Shown here: in pieces, positions 8,968 to 16,311 of the stretch
Layout: each line of letters starts with the position of its first letter
Position numbering within the stretch: the first letter of the stretch is position 1
Assembly (NCBI GenBank): GCA_964534555.1
Contig: CAZHRK010000002.1
Location: forward strand, 124,001 to 188,000
Direction of reading: 5' to 3'
DNA length: 64,000 nucleotides
Origin: CAZHRK01 sp964534555
GTDB lineage: Bacteria; Babelota; Babeliae; Babelales; RVW-14
Translations under genes and position numbers: made by a program
The notes under the pieces: generated by a model
The model's database searches: none
What the model saw: the letters and a program-made list of their open reading frames with translations, nothing else
Told to the model about the DNA's origin: nothing

Positions 8968-10029
8968 ATGAAGAAACTCTTATTAATACTTTTTATAACG
9001 ATCATAGGTGCAGAGTTATTTTCTGCACAAAGCGGGCCGATTACTCGCAGGAGAAGAGCGTCTTTAGGCGTAGATCATGCTCCACTTGCAGCTTTGTCTG
9101 TGAGCGATGAAGAAATACAGCGATGCCCAATCTGCTTGAATAAATCTACCTACAGACTAAAAGGTTCTTGGCTGACTTGCCAAAATTCTAATGGTTTGCA
9201 CGGTGCGCACGCGGCGTGCCTTGCACTAGCGCCATCAAGGCAGTGTCCGACATGCAGGCATAATCCTATGCTTTCTGATGCTACTTATGATGCTAAAGTA
9301 AGACCTAAAATTGCCCCTATTCCACAGGCGATTCACTATGCTGTCAATAATCATCACCCTCATCATAATGAATTAGGCCAGGAACAGGTGTTTGATACAT
9401 TTGGTTTAAGGTATAATTTTAGTAATGATGCTTCATTTGAGCATTACTGCAGGGTTCAGCAGTATGGAATGCTTTATCTGCGTTTCCTCATAAATGTTGT
9501 GCGATCTGTTCCTATTTCTTTTTTAACTATGTCTGCAATCTCAAGCTTTGGCCAATATCTTTTTTACGGGATTACTCCAACAACTGAGGCTTGCTTAAAC
9601 TACGCAGCAATTGGTGCATTTTCTGGAGATATTAAATCCATAATCACTGAGGCACTACAACATTTAAGACGCCATGTTAATGAATTAGAAACGCAAGTGC
9701 AAGATCATCTAGAGCGTTATACTTTGGCTGGAAATGAGTTTCGAGCAAATAGGCTGAGAGAGGTTAGTCTTTCGTTTAATGATTCGCTTTTGGGATTGAT
9801 TAGAAATCCTGATTTTAGAAAGCTTACATTTACTGCTTTGCCACAAACATCTGTTGCTCTTGTGACAGCGCTGGGAAGCCGTTTATTACGATTTATGAAT
9901 GGGTTTCCTGCTATGGGTTTTGTAGATAAGGCTAAGGCAGTTGCTAAAGGATTATTACTAGGATCTTCGCTTAGTTATCCTATTGCATCTTCTGCGGTAA
10001 ACGTATACAGGTTTATAACAGGATCATAA
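8968..10029 (+). CDS. Secreted RING-H2 zinc-finger protein (second of a pair)
   Basis: Starting at the ATG at 8968 (AGGGG site just upstream), the protein has 353 residues and a clear signal peptide (MKKLLLILFITIIGAELFSA). The zinc finger has Cys53, Cys56, Cys71, His78, His81, Cys84, Cys93 and Cys96. Its central C-x6-H-x2-H-x2-C spacing is identical to that of the preceding gene, so the two are paralogues that have diverged elsewhere. Hydrophobic stretches near residues 170-215 and 295-345 may be membrane-interacting. There is also a His-rich stretch near residue 130 (NNHHPHHNE). A role as a host-directed ubiquitin ligase effector is inferred from the domain, not shown. Confidence 0.75.
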   Translation: MKKLLLILFITIIGAELFSAQSGPITRRRRASLGVDHAPLAALSVSDEEIQRCPICLNKSTYRLKGSWLTCQNSNGLHGAHAACLALAPSRQCPTCRHNPMLSDATYDAKVRPKIAPIPQAIHYAVNNHHPHHNELGQEQVFDTFGLRYNFSNDASFEHYCRVQQYGMLYLRFLINVVRSVPISFLTMSAISSFGQYLFYGITPTTEACLNYAAIGAFSGDIKSIITEALQHLRRHVNELETQVQDHLERYTLAGNEFRANRLREVSLSFNDSLLGLIRNPDFRKLTFTALPQTSVALVTALGSRLLRFMNGFPAMGFVDKAKAVAKGLLLGSSLSYPIASSAVNVYRFITGS

Positions 10030-10055
10030 TTTTTGATGCTCAAATTAGTACAAAT

Positions 10056-10090
10056 AAAAAGGCCCTGGTAATTTTTACCAGGGCCTTTTT
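10056..10090. terminator. Bidirectional terminator between the RING gene and typA
   Basis: A perfect 15-base stem (AAAAAGGCCCTGGTA with its complement) and a five-base loop have A and T runs on both sides. It can stop both converging genes. Confidence 0.9.
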
Positions 10091-10093
10091 TAA

Positions 10094-11905
10094 TTAGCGT
10101 TTGCGCTCGTTTGATTTGAGGTAACGTTTTCTCAATCTAATTGATTGAGGTGTTACTTCAATAAGCTCATCGTCATTAATCCACTCGAGTGATTGCTCAA
10201 GGTTCATAATGCGAGGAGGAGCAAGCTTAACAGCATCATCAGTTCCTGATGCACGCATGTTAGTAAGCTTCTTCGCACGAGTTGGGTTGACATCAAGGTC
10301 GTTGTCTCTTGAGTGTTCTCCAATGATCATACCCTCATAAACGTTATCTGTAGGGTTAACCATCAAGATTCCACGATCTTTAAGGCCATCAAGGGCATAT
10401 GCTGTTACTGCGCCGTTTTCCATAGAGACAAGTGCTCCCTTGGTACGAGCAGGAATTTCTCCAGCATAATCTTCATAACCATGAAAACGGTGGTTCATAA
10501 GACCTGTTCCACGTGTATCGGTAAGGAACTGACCTCTGAAGCCAAGCAATCCACGAGCAGGGATTTTGAATTCAAGGCGCACTTTGCCATTCCCATGGTG
10601 AATCATGTTTTGGAGAAGCGCACGGCGTTTACCGAGGTTTTCCATTACCACGCCTTGGTGTTCTTCATCAACGTCAATAGTCAAAAGCTCATATGGTTCG
10701 CACTTAACGCCATTTACATCTTTGTAAATAACTTCTGGTGCAGACAACTGAAGCTCAAAGCCTTCTCGACGCATTGTTTCGATCAAAATACCCAAGTGGA
10801 GTTGTCCACGACCTGAAACTTTAAATGTTTCTGGTGAGTCTGTGTCCTCAACGCGGAGAGCCAAGTTTGTTTTGATTTCTTTTTGTAGGCGGTCTCTGAT
10901 GTGGCGTGATGTGAGTAATTTACCTTCTTTTCCTGCAAACGGTGATGTGTTAACAGAGAAGTAAATAGACAAGGTTGGTTCGTCAACAGAAACATACGCA
11001 ATTGGATTTGGTCTATCAACGTCACAAATTGTTGTACCAATTGTGATGTCTTCTTCAACCCCTGCAATTGCAATAATGTCGCCAAACTCAGCGCTTTCAG
11101 CTTCGATACGCTTAACACCTTCAAACTGGTAAATTTTGGTAACGCGAGCAGCTTTACTTACAGTATCGCCTTTGCAACCAATAATTTGTTTGTTAAGTGT
11201 AATGTTTCCGCTGAATACTCTTCCAATCACAATTCTTCCGAGGAAGTCAGAGTGATCAAGGTTAGTAATCAAAATCTGAAGATCATCTGTTTCTGATTTT
11301 GGTACTGGAATGTGCTCAAGAATAGCTTGGAATAGCGGCTGCATATCGCCATCGTATTTGGTTTTGTCTTTTGACATGTAACCATTACGTGATGAACCAT
11401 ACAGAACAGGGAAATCAAGCTGCTCTTCGTGCGTCGCAAGATCCAAGAAAAGGTCATGAACCATGCCTTCTGTACGATCAATGTCAGCATCTTTACGGTC
11501 GATTTTGTTAATGATAACAATAGGCTTAAGATCGAGCTGAAGGGCTTTTTGGAGCACGAAGCGTGTTCCTGGGAGCGGTCCTTCTGCAGCGTCAACAAGG
11601 AGCAAGAAGCCTTCAACCATCTGGAGTGTACGCTCAACCTCACCACCAAAGTCCATGTGACCTGGGGTGTCTACGATGTTAATTTTTGTACCATCGTCGA
11701 GTTTAATAGCCGTATTTTTTGCCAGAATGGTAATACCACGTTCTTTTTCAAGATCGCCTGAGTCCATGATTCGCTCAACAGCATCACCTTCTTTTCCGAG
11801 TGTTCCGGATTGACGAAGAAGCTGGTCAACGAGAGTTGTTTTTCCATGGTCAACGTGTGCAATAATAGCTACGTTGCGGACATTAGTTCTTTGTTTAAAT
11901 GACAT
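10094..11905 (-). CDS. typA: Ribosome-associated translational GTPase TypA/BipA
   Basis: TypA is an EF-G-like GTPase that assists ribosome assembly and stress adaptation. The 603-residue product has all G motifs: AHVDHGKTTL at residues 16-25, the switch region ERGITI, DTPGHMDFGGEV and NKIDR. The C-terminal TypA-specific region (RGLLGFRGQFLTDTRGTG) separates it from LepA and EF-G. It lies upstream of the bidirectional terminator and directly follows rpsR. The identification is secure. Confidence 0.95.
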   Translation of the reverse strand: MSFKQRTNVRNVAIIAHVDHGKTTLVDQLLRQSGTLGKEGDAVERIMDSGDLEKERGITILAKNTAIKLDDGTKINIVDTPGHMDFGGEVERTLQMVEGFLLLVDAAEGPLPGTRFVLQKALQLDLKPIVIINKIDRKDADIDRTEGMVHDLFLDLATHEEQLDFPVLYGSSRNGYMSKDKTKYDGDMQPLFQAILEHIPVPKSETDDLQILITNLDHSDFLGRIVIGRVFSGNITLNKQIIGCKGDTVSKAARVTKIYQFEGVKRIEAESAEFGDIIAIAGVEEDITIGTTICDVDRPNPIAYVSVDEPTLSIYFSVNTSPFAGKEGKLLTSRHIRDRLQKEIKTNLALRVEDTDSPETFKVSGRGQLHLGILIETMRREGFELQLSAPEVIYKDVNGVKCEPYELLTIDVDEEHQGVVMENLGKRRALLQNMIHHGNGKVRLEFKIPARGLLGFRGQFLTDTRGTGLMNHRFHGYEDYAGEIPARTKGALVSMENGAVTAYALDGLKDRGILMVNPTDNVYEGMIIGEHSRDNDLDVNPTRAKKLTNMRASGTDDAVKLAPPRIMNLEQSLEWINDDELIEVTPQSIRLRKRYLKSNERKR

Positions 11906-11919
11906 ACATGTAGCCTATA

Positions 11920-12204
11920 TTACATCTGTACTGCGCAGTAAGGCAGGAGCGCCATGCTGCGAGACAGCTTAATTTGCTGTGACATTTGTCTTTGGTGGAA
12001 TGCACAGTTGCCTGAAACACGTGAAGGTAGAATTTTGCTACGCTCAGTCATGAAATTTCTAAGCAAGCCAACGTTCTTGTAATCAAGAGCAAGATCAAGC
12101 TCTTTGTTTGAGCAGAATCTGCAGTGCTTAGGATTTAAATAAGCTTGTTTTCTGATTTTCTTTTTAAGCAAACGTGAACTGATACGTACTTTATTGCCTG
12201 ACAT
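11920..12204 (-). CDS. rpsR: Ribosomal protein bS18
   Basis: This small basic protein of the 30S subunit forms a dimer with bS6 on 16S rRNA. The 94-residue sequence has the family core (YKNVGLLRNFMTERSKILPSR). It has a cysteine pair near the N-terminus (HCRFC), as in zinc-binding C+ forms. It follows rpsF by about 24 bases, so they form one operon. The ssb gene that often lies between them is absent here. Confidence 0.95.
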   Translation of the reverse strand: MSGNKVRISSRLLKKKIRKQAYLNPKHCRFCSNKELDLALDYKNVGLLRNFMTERSKILPSRVSGNCAFHQRQMSQQIKLSRSMALLPYCAVQM

Positions 12205-12228
12205 AATCTATTCCTTAAACGTTAAAAA

Positions 12229-12675
12229 TTATTCTTCTGAAAGATCTTTTTCTGCAGCATCTACGCTTGAAAGCATAGTTTCGATTTTGTTCTCTTTGAA
12301 GAACGCATCAACTGCACCACGGTTCGCTGAATCCATTGATTCAGGGCGTTGGTATGTTGCAGGAGCATCTTTTCTCAAACGAACGCTTACATGGCGTAAA
12401 ACGGTCTCTGAGCATTTGATTTTAAGGAAAGTATCAATGTCTTTTACAACAGTTGTAATTGCAGCAGCAGGTACTTCATAGCGAGCAAGTACGTATGCGC
12501 CATGTGTGCCTTTTCCTACTGGATAGCTGAGTCTGAGCTTACCCCATTGGTCAAATGATGTAAGTTTACCTGCAGCTTTGTTTACAACACCATCAATAGC
12601 ACGCTCAATAGCAGTGATATCATCAGGGGTTGTGTCTACTGATGCAAGCATCAGTGTTTCGTAACGAACGTTCAT
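12229..12675 (-). CDS. rpsF: Ribosomal protein bS6
   Basis: bS6 binds the central domain of 16S rRNA together with bS18. The 148-residue product has the typical start (RYETLMLASVD) and the WGKLRLSYPVGK and SVRLRKD segments. The C-terminal 45 residues are an acidic extension of the kind seen in many species. The start at 12675 has a GGGAGA site five bases upstream. It is the first gene of the rpsF-rpsR unit, behind a promoter and a leader hairpin that look autoregulatory. Confidence 0.93.
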   Translation of the reverse strand: MNVRYETLMLASVDTTPDDITAIERAIDGVVNKAAGKLTSFDQWGKLRLSYPVGKGTHGAYVLARYEVPAAAITTVVKDIDTFLKIKCSETVLRHVSVRLRKDAPATYQRPESMDSANRGAVDAFFKENKIETMLSSVDAAEKDLSEE

Positions 12676-12712
12676 AAAGTTCTCCCAATCACGAGATTGA
12701 ATTAAACAAACC

Positions 12713-12749
12713 AGGGAGATAGCGGCAACAGAGCCACTAACGGAACCCT
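12713..12749 (-). promoter_or_regulatory. Candidate S6:S18-binding leader hairpin of rpsF
   Basis: Read on the minus strand, AGGG pairs with CCCT, and AGTGGC pairs with GCCGCT. The second pairing includes one G-U pair that only forms in the minus transcript. Between the two stems is an asymmetric internal loop TTCCGTT opposite ATCT. A CCG in an internal loop above a hairpin is the feature recognised by the S6:S18 complex in known rpsF leaders. It lies about ten bases after the predicted transcription start. The fit is by eye only. Confidence 0.55.
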
Positions 12750-12763
12750 AAAAAAGATGCACC

Positions 12764-12791
12764 AGTATAGTGATTCCGTAGCTTTTTTCAA
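12764..12791 (-). promoter_or_regulatory. Promoter of rpsF-rpsR
   Basis: On the minus strand there is a TTGAAA -35 at 12791-12786, a 16-base spacer and a TATACT -10 at 12769-12764. The predicted start is near 12757, which gives a leader of about 80 bases. Confidence 0.65.
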
Positions 12792-12873
12792 GGTCAGAAC
12801 GTTTCAGATAGAAAGATTCGATCGTTTTTTATGAAGAGGCACGCAGCCTTTTGGGCTTGTCTTGTACAATGAA

Positions 12874-12908
12874 AAACCGCCTGCAGGTTTTAACCCTACA
12901 GGCGGTTT
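12874..12908 (-). terminator. Terminator of the S24-type repressor gene
   Basis: A 14-base GC-rich stem (AAACCGCCTG arm, one wobble pair) followed by a T run on the minus strand lies about 28 bases after the repressor stop codon. Confidence 0.85.
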
Positions 12909-12935
12909 ATAATAACATGATGAGAGATCAGGTTT

Positions 12936-13622
12936 TTATGGCATGCGTTGGTAGCGATACACAACTTTACCAATAATACGGAACTGATCTTTGCCACGAA
13001 CAAGAGCAAGTGGTGATTTCTTGTGGTTGACTGATTCAAGTACGATAAAGTCATCCATATAGTTTACTTGCATAATTGCTCGGGTTGGGTTTTCATCGCC
13101 ATATTCTACAGCAACGATATCACCTGAGTTTGTCCAGACACCTGGAGCAACGATCAGGAAGTCACCCTTAACAAAATTTGGAGCCATTGAGTTATCTTCA
13201 ACGCAAAGAGCAAAAAGCGCGCTGTCATCAAAGTCACCAAGAATTGGCACAAATTGATCACGGTAGCCTGTTGAAACTTGCATAAGCTGATTATTGTATT
13301 CTGATGGTTGAGCAGGGATCTGACCAACGATAGGCACAATCTTGAGCTTAAGATTAAGATCGCTCATTGAGCTTGTAAGTTCTGCTGGAATTTCAGCTGC
13401 ATCTTGAGCTCTAACAGCACCACGGCTGTCCTCAAGAATATCACTTGGCTGTAGCTCGAAAGCTTCAGCTAGTTTTTTTAGCGCATCTTCGTTCCAACGA
13501 CGTGTTCCATTTTTTATGTGCGTCAAATAACTTTCAGACATTCCAGTCTTCTCTGCGAGCACCTTTGTTGTCCAGCGGCGTTCGCGGAGGAGTTCTTTAA
13601 CGCGCAGGCGTGTCGATACCAT
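12936..13622 (-). CDS. Helix-turn-helix repressor with S24 (LexA/CI-like) C-terminal domain
   Basis: Residues 5-62 form an XRE-type helix-turn-helix (VLAEKTGMSESYLTHIKNGT), and residues 95-225 form an S24 peptidase-like dimerisation domain. The nucleophile Ser145 is present in EDNSM. The usual cleavage-site Ala-Gly is Ala-Gln here (GQIPAQ), and no lysine is seen where the catalytic lysine is expected (TRAIMQV, residues 180-186). Self-cleavage may therefore be lost. The start at 13622 has a strong AGGAGGT site. The gene stands alone between its own promoter block and terminator. It could be a LexA substitute or a stand-alone transcriptional regulator; no prophage surrounds it. Confidence 0.8.
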   Translation of the reverse strand: MVSTRLRVKELLRERRWTTKVLAEKTGMSESYLTHIKNGTRRWNEDALKKLAEAFELQPSDILEDSRGAVRAQDAAEIPAELTSSMSDLNLKLKIVPIVGQIPAQPSEYNNQLMQVSTGYRDQFVPILGDFDDSALFALCVEDNSMAPNFVKGDFLIVAPGVWTNSGDIVAVEYGDENPTRAIMQVNYMDDFIVLESVNHKKSPLALVRGKDQFRIIGKVVYRYQRMP

Positions 13623-13740
13623 AGTGTATTACCTCCTGGCTTGTTTCCCTAAAAAAGCAAATATAACGTACCCCCCTTGCCATGACACCTCTTAACGAAA
13701 AGAGCCACAGATAGGTACCGTTTTTATCAAAATCTAACTG

Positions 13741-13801
13741 GTCAATAAAAATTGACACTGAGTATCTTTTTCATTATAGATTTGGGCTTCAGATTGTCAA
13801 T
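13741..13801 (-). promoter_or_regulatory. Promoter and candidate operator of the S24-type repressor
   Basis: On the minus strand a consensus promoter has TTGACA at 13800-13795, a 16-base spacer and TATAAT at 13778-13773. Just downstream of its expected start lies a perfect inverted repeat (GTCAAT, four bases, ATTGAC) at 13741-13756, and the -35 contains a further GTCAAT at 13796-13801. The plus strand also has TTGACA (13752-13757), 17 bases and TATAGA (13775-13780), so the two promoters face each other across one -10 region. Binding of the adjacent repressor here is inferred. Confidence 0.65.
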
Positions 13802-13816
13802 TGGGCCAAAACCGGC

Positions 13817-15469
13817 CTATTTCAAGCCAAAAACCCCTAAAATGATTAAAATAAGAACCCAAAGTGATTCGGCTGCGAGAGCGCCTGCACAAAAAGGCTG
13901 ATAAAAATCACGTTTTTTTGTTAAAAAAGTTATGAGGCTTCCGGCCAAAAGGCCAAGCGTTACACTGTTAGGCATAATTAGCCCACCAAAAACCATAGCG
14001 CTATTTACCTTGAGGATTTTAAGGACTCTGCCAAATAAAATCCCCAGGACAACAAGAATCTTTTCAAAGTGAAGTGTTTGCAGGAGAAGTGCTTTGGCTT
14101 TGCCTCTCTGGCCAAATAATGCTTCGCTACCAAGCTCTAGGTGCGTGAACAATAACCATAAAACAGCGCCAATCGTGATTGCTGTTACAATAAGGCCAAT
14201 AATTTGTCCCACCATTATAGTACGTCTATTTATTCCGCTAAGATCAGCTGTTTTGTAGTCAAAAAGAGTATCTGATGCTGCCGCTGCGCAGATATTAAAA
14301 AATACGCATACGATAGTTGATTGGAGCGGTGTGAGTTGAAAGAGTAAAAGCAGCGGGACGACAATAAATGTGGAGTATCTTCCAAAAGGAATCATTCCGA
14401 TGCGCCCACCAATTTCACATATTGAATAGGTTGCAAGCGCTGTAAAGAGTAATGTTAGTAATTGCAGTTGCGCTGTGAAATTAAAATAAGTTAAAAGGGC
14501 TGATGATCCAATAAGCACAATACCCCAAATAAGCGTACTTCCCTGCAGCTGGCGTTGTTTTGCCTGTGGCGCTTTATACTGCAGTCTCTGGCTAATCCCA
14601 ATAAAAAACTTTTTAAGATCTTCGGTCCATTGTAGCCCTATGAGCTGTTTTATATAGCTTGGGACTGAAAAAATAAGCTCGGATGCAACAAGGCCGCTGC
14701 AGAAAGCAACTGTCGCAACTTCTGTTGATGGGACGCTGAAAAAACTGTAGCCAATAAATGATCCATGGTGCACCAGCGGATACATAATAAGGTATTTGCA
14801 CAGAAGTCCATAAAACAGTGGTAGGGTAATCCCGATTCCTACGGTAAATCCAATCGCCCATAAGGTTGGCCATACACTAATCGCTAAAGCGTCACCAAGT
14901 ACAGGTGTTAGTACGTAGTAGTTTTTTTTCAGCAGGCTAGGAATAAGCCAAATGCCGTCTCGGAGCGCGCATATTGCCCCGCTGATCGTGATTCCACCTA
15001 TTAAAAGGCGAGCTTGGCCAGGGTTGTTGCCTGACGAAATAATATTGTGGGTTAGTGTACTTACAGGAAATGGCTGCTTGTTTTTATCGATGAAGCTTCC
15101 CGCTAGCCAGTGGCCGATTAAGAGGCCTAGGCTGCCCGCTACGAGTGTAAGCGCTGCCAGGGTGAGGCAGAATGAAGCTGGACTCTGGATGAGCTGGCTA
15201 AAGGTATTTTTGTCCATGAAGTACAACATTGGAAGGGAAAACCCGATTCCTGTTGCTACAATTCCTCCACCAGCGCCAATAGCTTGGCTCAGGGTCACGC
15301 TTTGCGTATGTTGTTTGTTTTTTCCAAAAACACCAAAAATAATATGCCCAAGAAGAACGAGCGTTGGCGCTATCCAGGGGCCAACCATCGTTGCGATTGA
15401 AATATAAGAGAGCATAATAGTAGAAAGCACAGTGAATGCTGATCCAGCGATGATAACTGATAGATTCAT
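13817..15469 (-). CDS. OPT-like multi-pass membrane transporter
   Basis: The start is taken at the ATG at 15469, which has a GGAAGA site; an upstream in-frame GTG at 15517 lacks one. The 550-residue product is almost all hydrophobic, with about 14 segments. It resembles the oligopeptide transporter (OPT) superfamily: a glycine-rich AIGAGGGIVATGIGFSLPML near residue 70, a related AAAASDTLFDYKTA segment near 400, and a C-terminal CAGALAAESLW motif. OPT proteins take up peptides or metal chelates, which would suit a nutrient-dependent parasite. The family call is by pattern, and the substrate is unknown. Confidence 0.55.
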   Translation of the reverse strand: MNLSVIIAGSAFTVLSTIMLSYISIATMVGPWIAPTLVLLGHIIFGVFGKNKQHTQSVTLSQAIGAGGGIVATGIGFSLPMLYFMDKNTFSQLIQSPASFCLTLAALTLVAGSLGLLIGHWLAGSFIDKNKQPFPVSTLTHNIISSGNNPGQARLLIGGITISGAICALRDGIWLIPSLLKKNYYVLTPVLGDALAISVWPTLWAIGFTVGIGITLPLFYGLLCKYLIMYPLVHHGSFIGYSFFSVPSTEVATVAFCSGLVASELIFSVPSYIKQLIGLQWTEDLKKFFIGISQRLQYKAPQAKQRQLQGSTLIWGIVLIGSSALLTYFNFTAQLQLLTLLFTALATYSICEIGGRIGMIPFGRYSTFIVVPLLLLFQLTPLQSTIVCVFFNICAAAASDTLFDYKTADLSGINRRTIMVGQIIGLIVTAITIGAVLWLLFTHLELGSEALFGQRGKAKALLLQTLHFEKILVVLGILFGRVLKILKVNSAMVFGGLIMPNSVTLGLLAGSLITFLTKKRDFYQPFCAGALAAESLWVLILIILGVFGLK

Positions 15470-15715
15470 AAGTCTTCCTTGGTGTTGGGTTTTAAGCTGA
15501 CGGGGATAAAGATGCACAATACTTTTCTGTCTGTCAAACGTCTGCTGGTCGGCTATTTTTTAAAAAGAACACTTTTTTTATAAAAAATGTATACTATTCA
15601 CGCCTACTATGATTAAAATAATTACAGGCTGTAATAAATTAATGTGGTGTTGCTAAGGTTATGAGTGCTAGAGAGCCGTCCTTAACAGCAGAAAATATGG
15701 GCATAAAGGCAGAAC

Positions 15716-16204
15716 ATGAATGAGCGACTAAAGGCTCTTTTTTACCTCATGCTTGGAGTGGTACTTGCCTTAGGGTATGGAACCATCCATAAGCGTTTTG
15801 TACGCCCGTTTTTTGCTGCGTATTCTTCATCCACTCAAAAGCCAGAAATAATACCTGATACAAAAGGCGCTATTCTTGGTGCTTCGTCTGATCAGCCTAA
15901 CTATAATTTTGAACGCATGCTTCGCTTGATTGATGAAGCTTTGGCAATTAAGAAAAATTTTTATAAACAATTTTCAATGAAGCGGCATAACTTTGACGAC
16001 AAAGATGCTGTCGATATTAAGCTGCTTAAAAAATTACTAGAAGATTTGTATCGCGAGCGCGTTCGCCTCAAGCGTTATACCTGGGAGCTCAAGGTGCGCT
16101 TTAAGGGAGATGTTCCACCTAAAAAGATGCGCACAGTTATTTATTATCAGCGGGTTGTCGATAATTGTTGCTCTGATCTTGAAGCAATTTTAAGAAAGCT
16201 TTAG
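15716..16204 (+). CDS. Small membrane-anchored protein of unknown function
   Basis: The 162-residue protein has one N-terminal hydrophobic segment (about residues 7-23) and then a basic, helical soluble part rich in Lys and Arg (for example LLKKLLEDLYRERVRLKRY). It would be anchored in the inner membrane with the soluble part outside, or exported. I do not recognise the family. It is transcribed alone, towards lon, and ends before a bidirectional terminator. Confidence 0.65.
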   Translation: MNERLKALFYLMLGVVLALGYGTIHKRFVRPFFAAYSSSTQKPEIIPDTKGAILGASSDQPNYNFERMLRLIDEALAIKKNFYKQFSMKRHNFDDKDAVDIKLLKKLLEDLYRERVRLKRYTWELKVRFKGDVPPKKMRTVIYYQRVVDNCCSDLEAILRKL

Positions 16205-16250
16205 AACAATTTAACAGCTGAGTATCTTGAGCAGATTATTTTTTGAAACA

Positions 16251-16288
16251 TAAAGAGAGGCGGCGCTTTGATGCGCCGCCTCTCTTTA
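16251..16288. terminator. Bidirectional terminator between the small membrane protein gene and lon
   Basis: A perfect 16-base stem (TAAAGAGAGGCGGCGC with its complement) and a six-base loop serve the two converging genes. Confidence 0.9.
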
Positions 16289-16311
16289 TGTTATTCAGGT
16301 TGCGAGTGCTT

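Noticed and set aside
8832..9110. An open frame across the start of the second RING gene
   Set aside because: It overlaps the real gene in another frame, lacks a ribosome site and has no recognisable composition.
10313..11761. Several open frames antisense to typA
   Set aside because: They are complements of a highly conserved gene and have no start signals or domains.
12936..13622. Prophage remnant suggested by a CI-like repressor
   Set aside because: No integrase, structural or lysis genes and no attachment repeats are nearby; neighbours are housekeeping genes.
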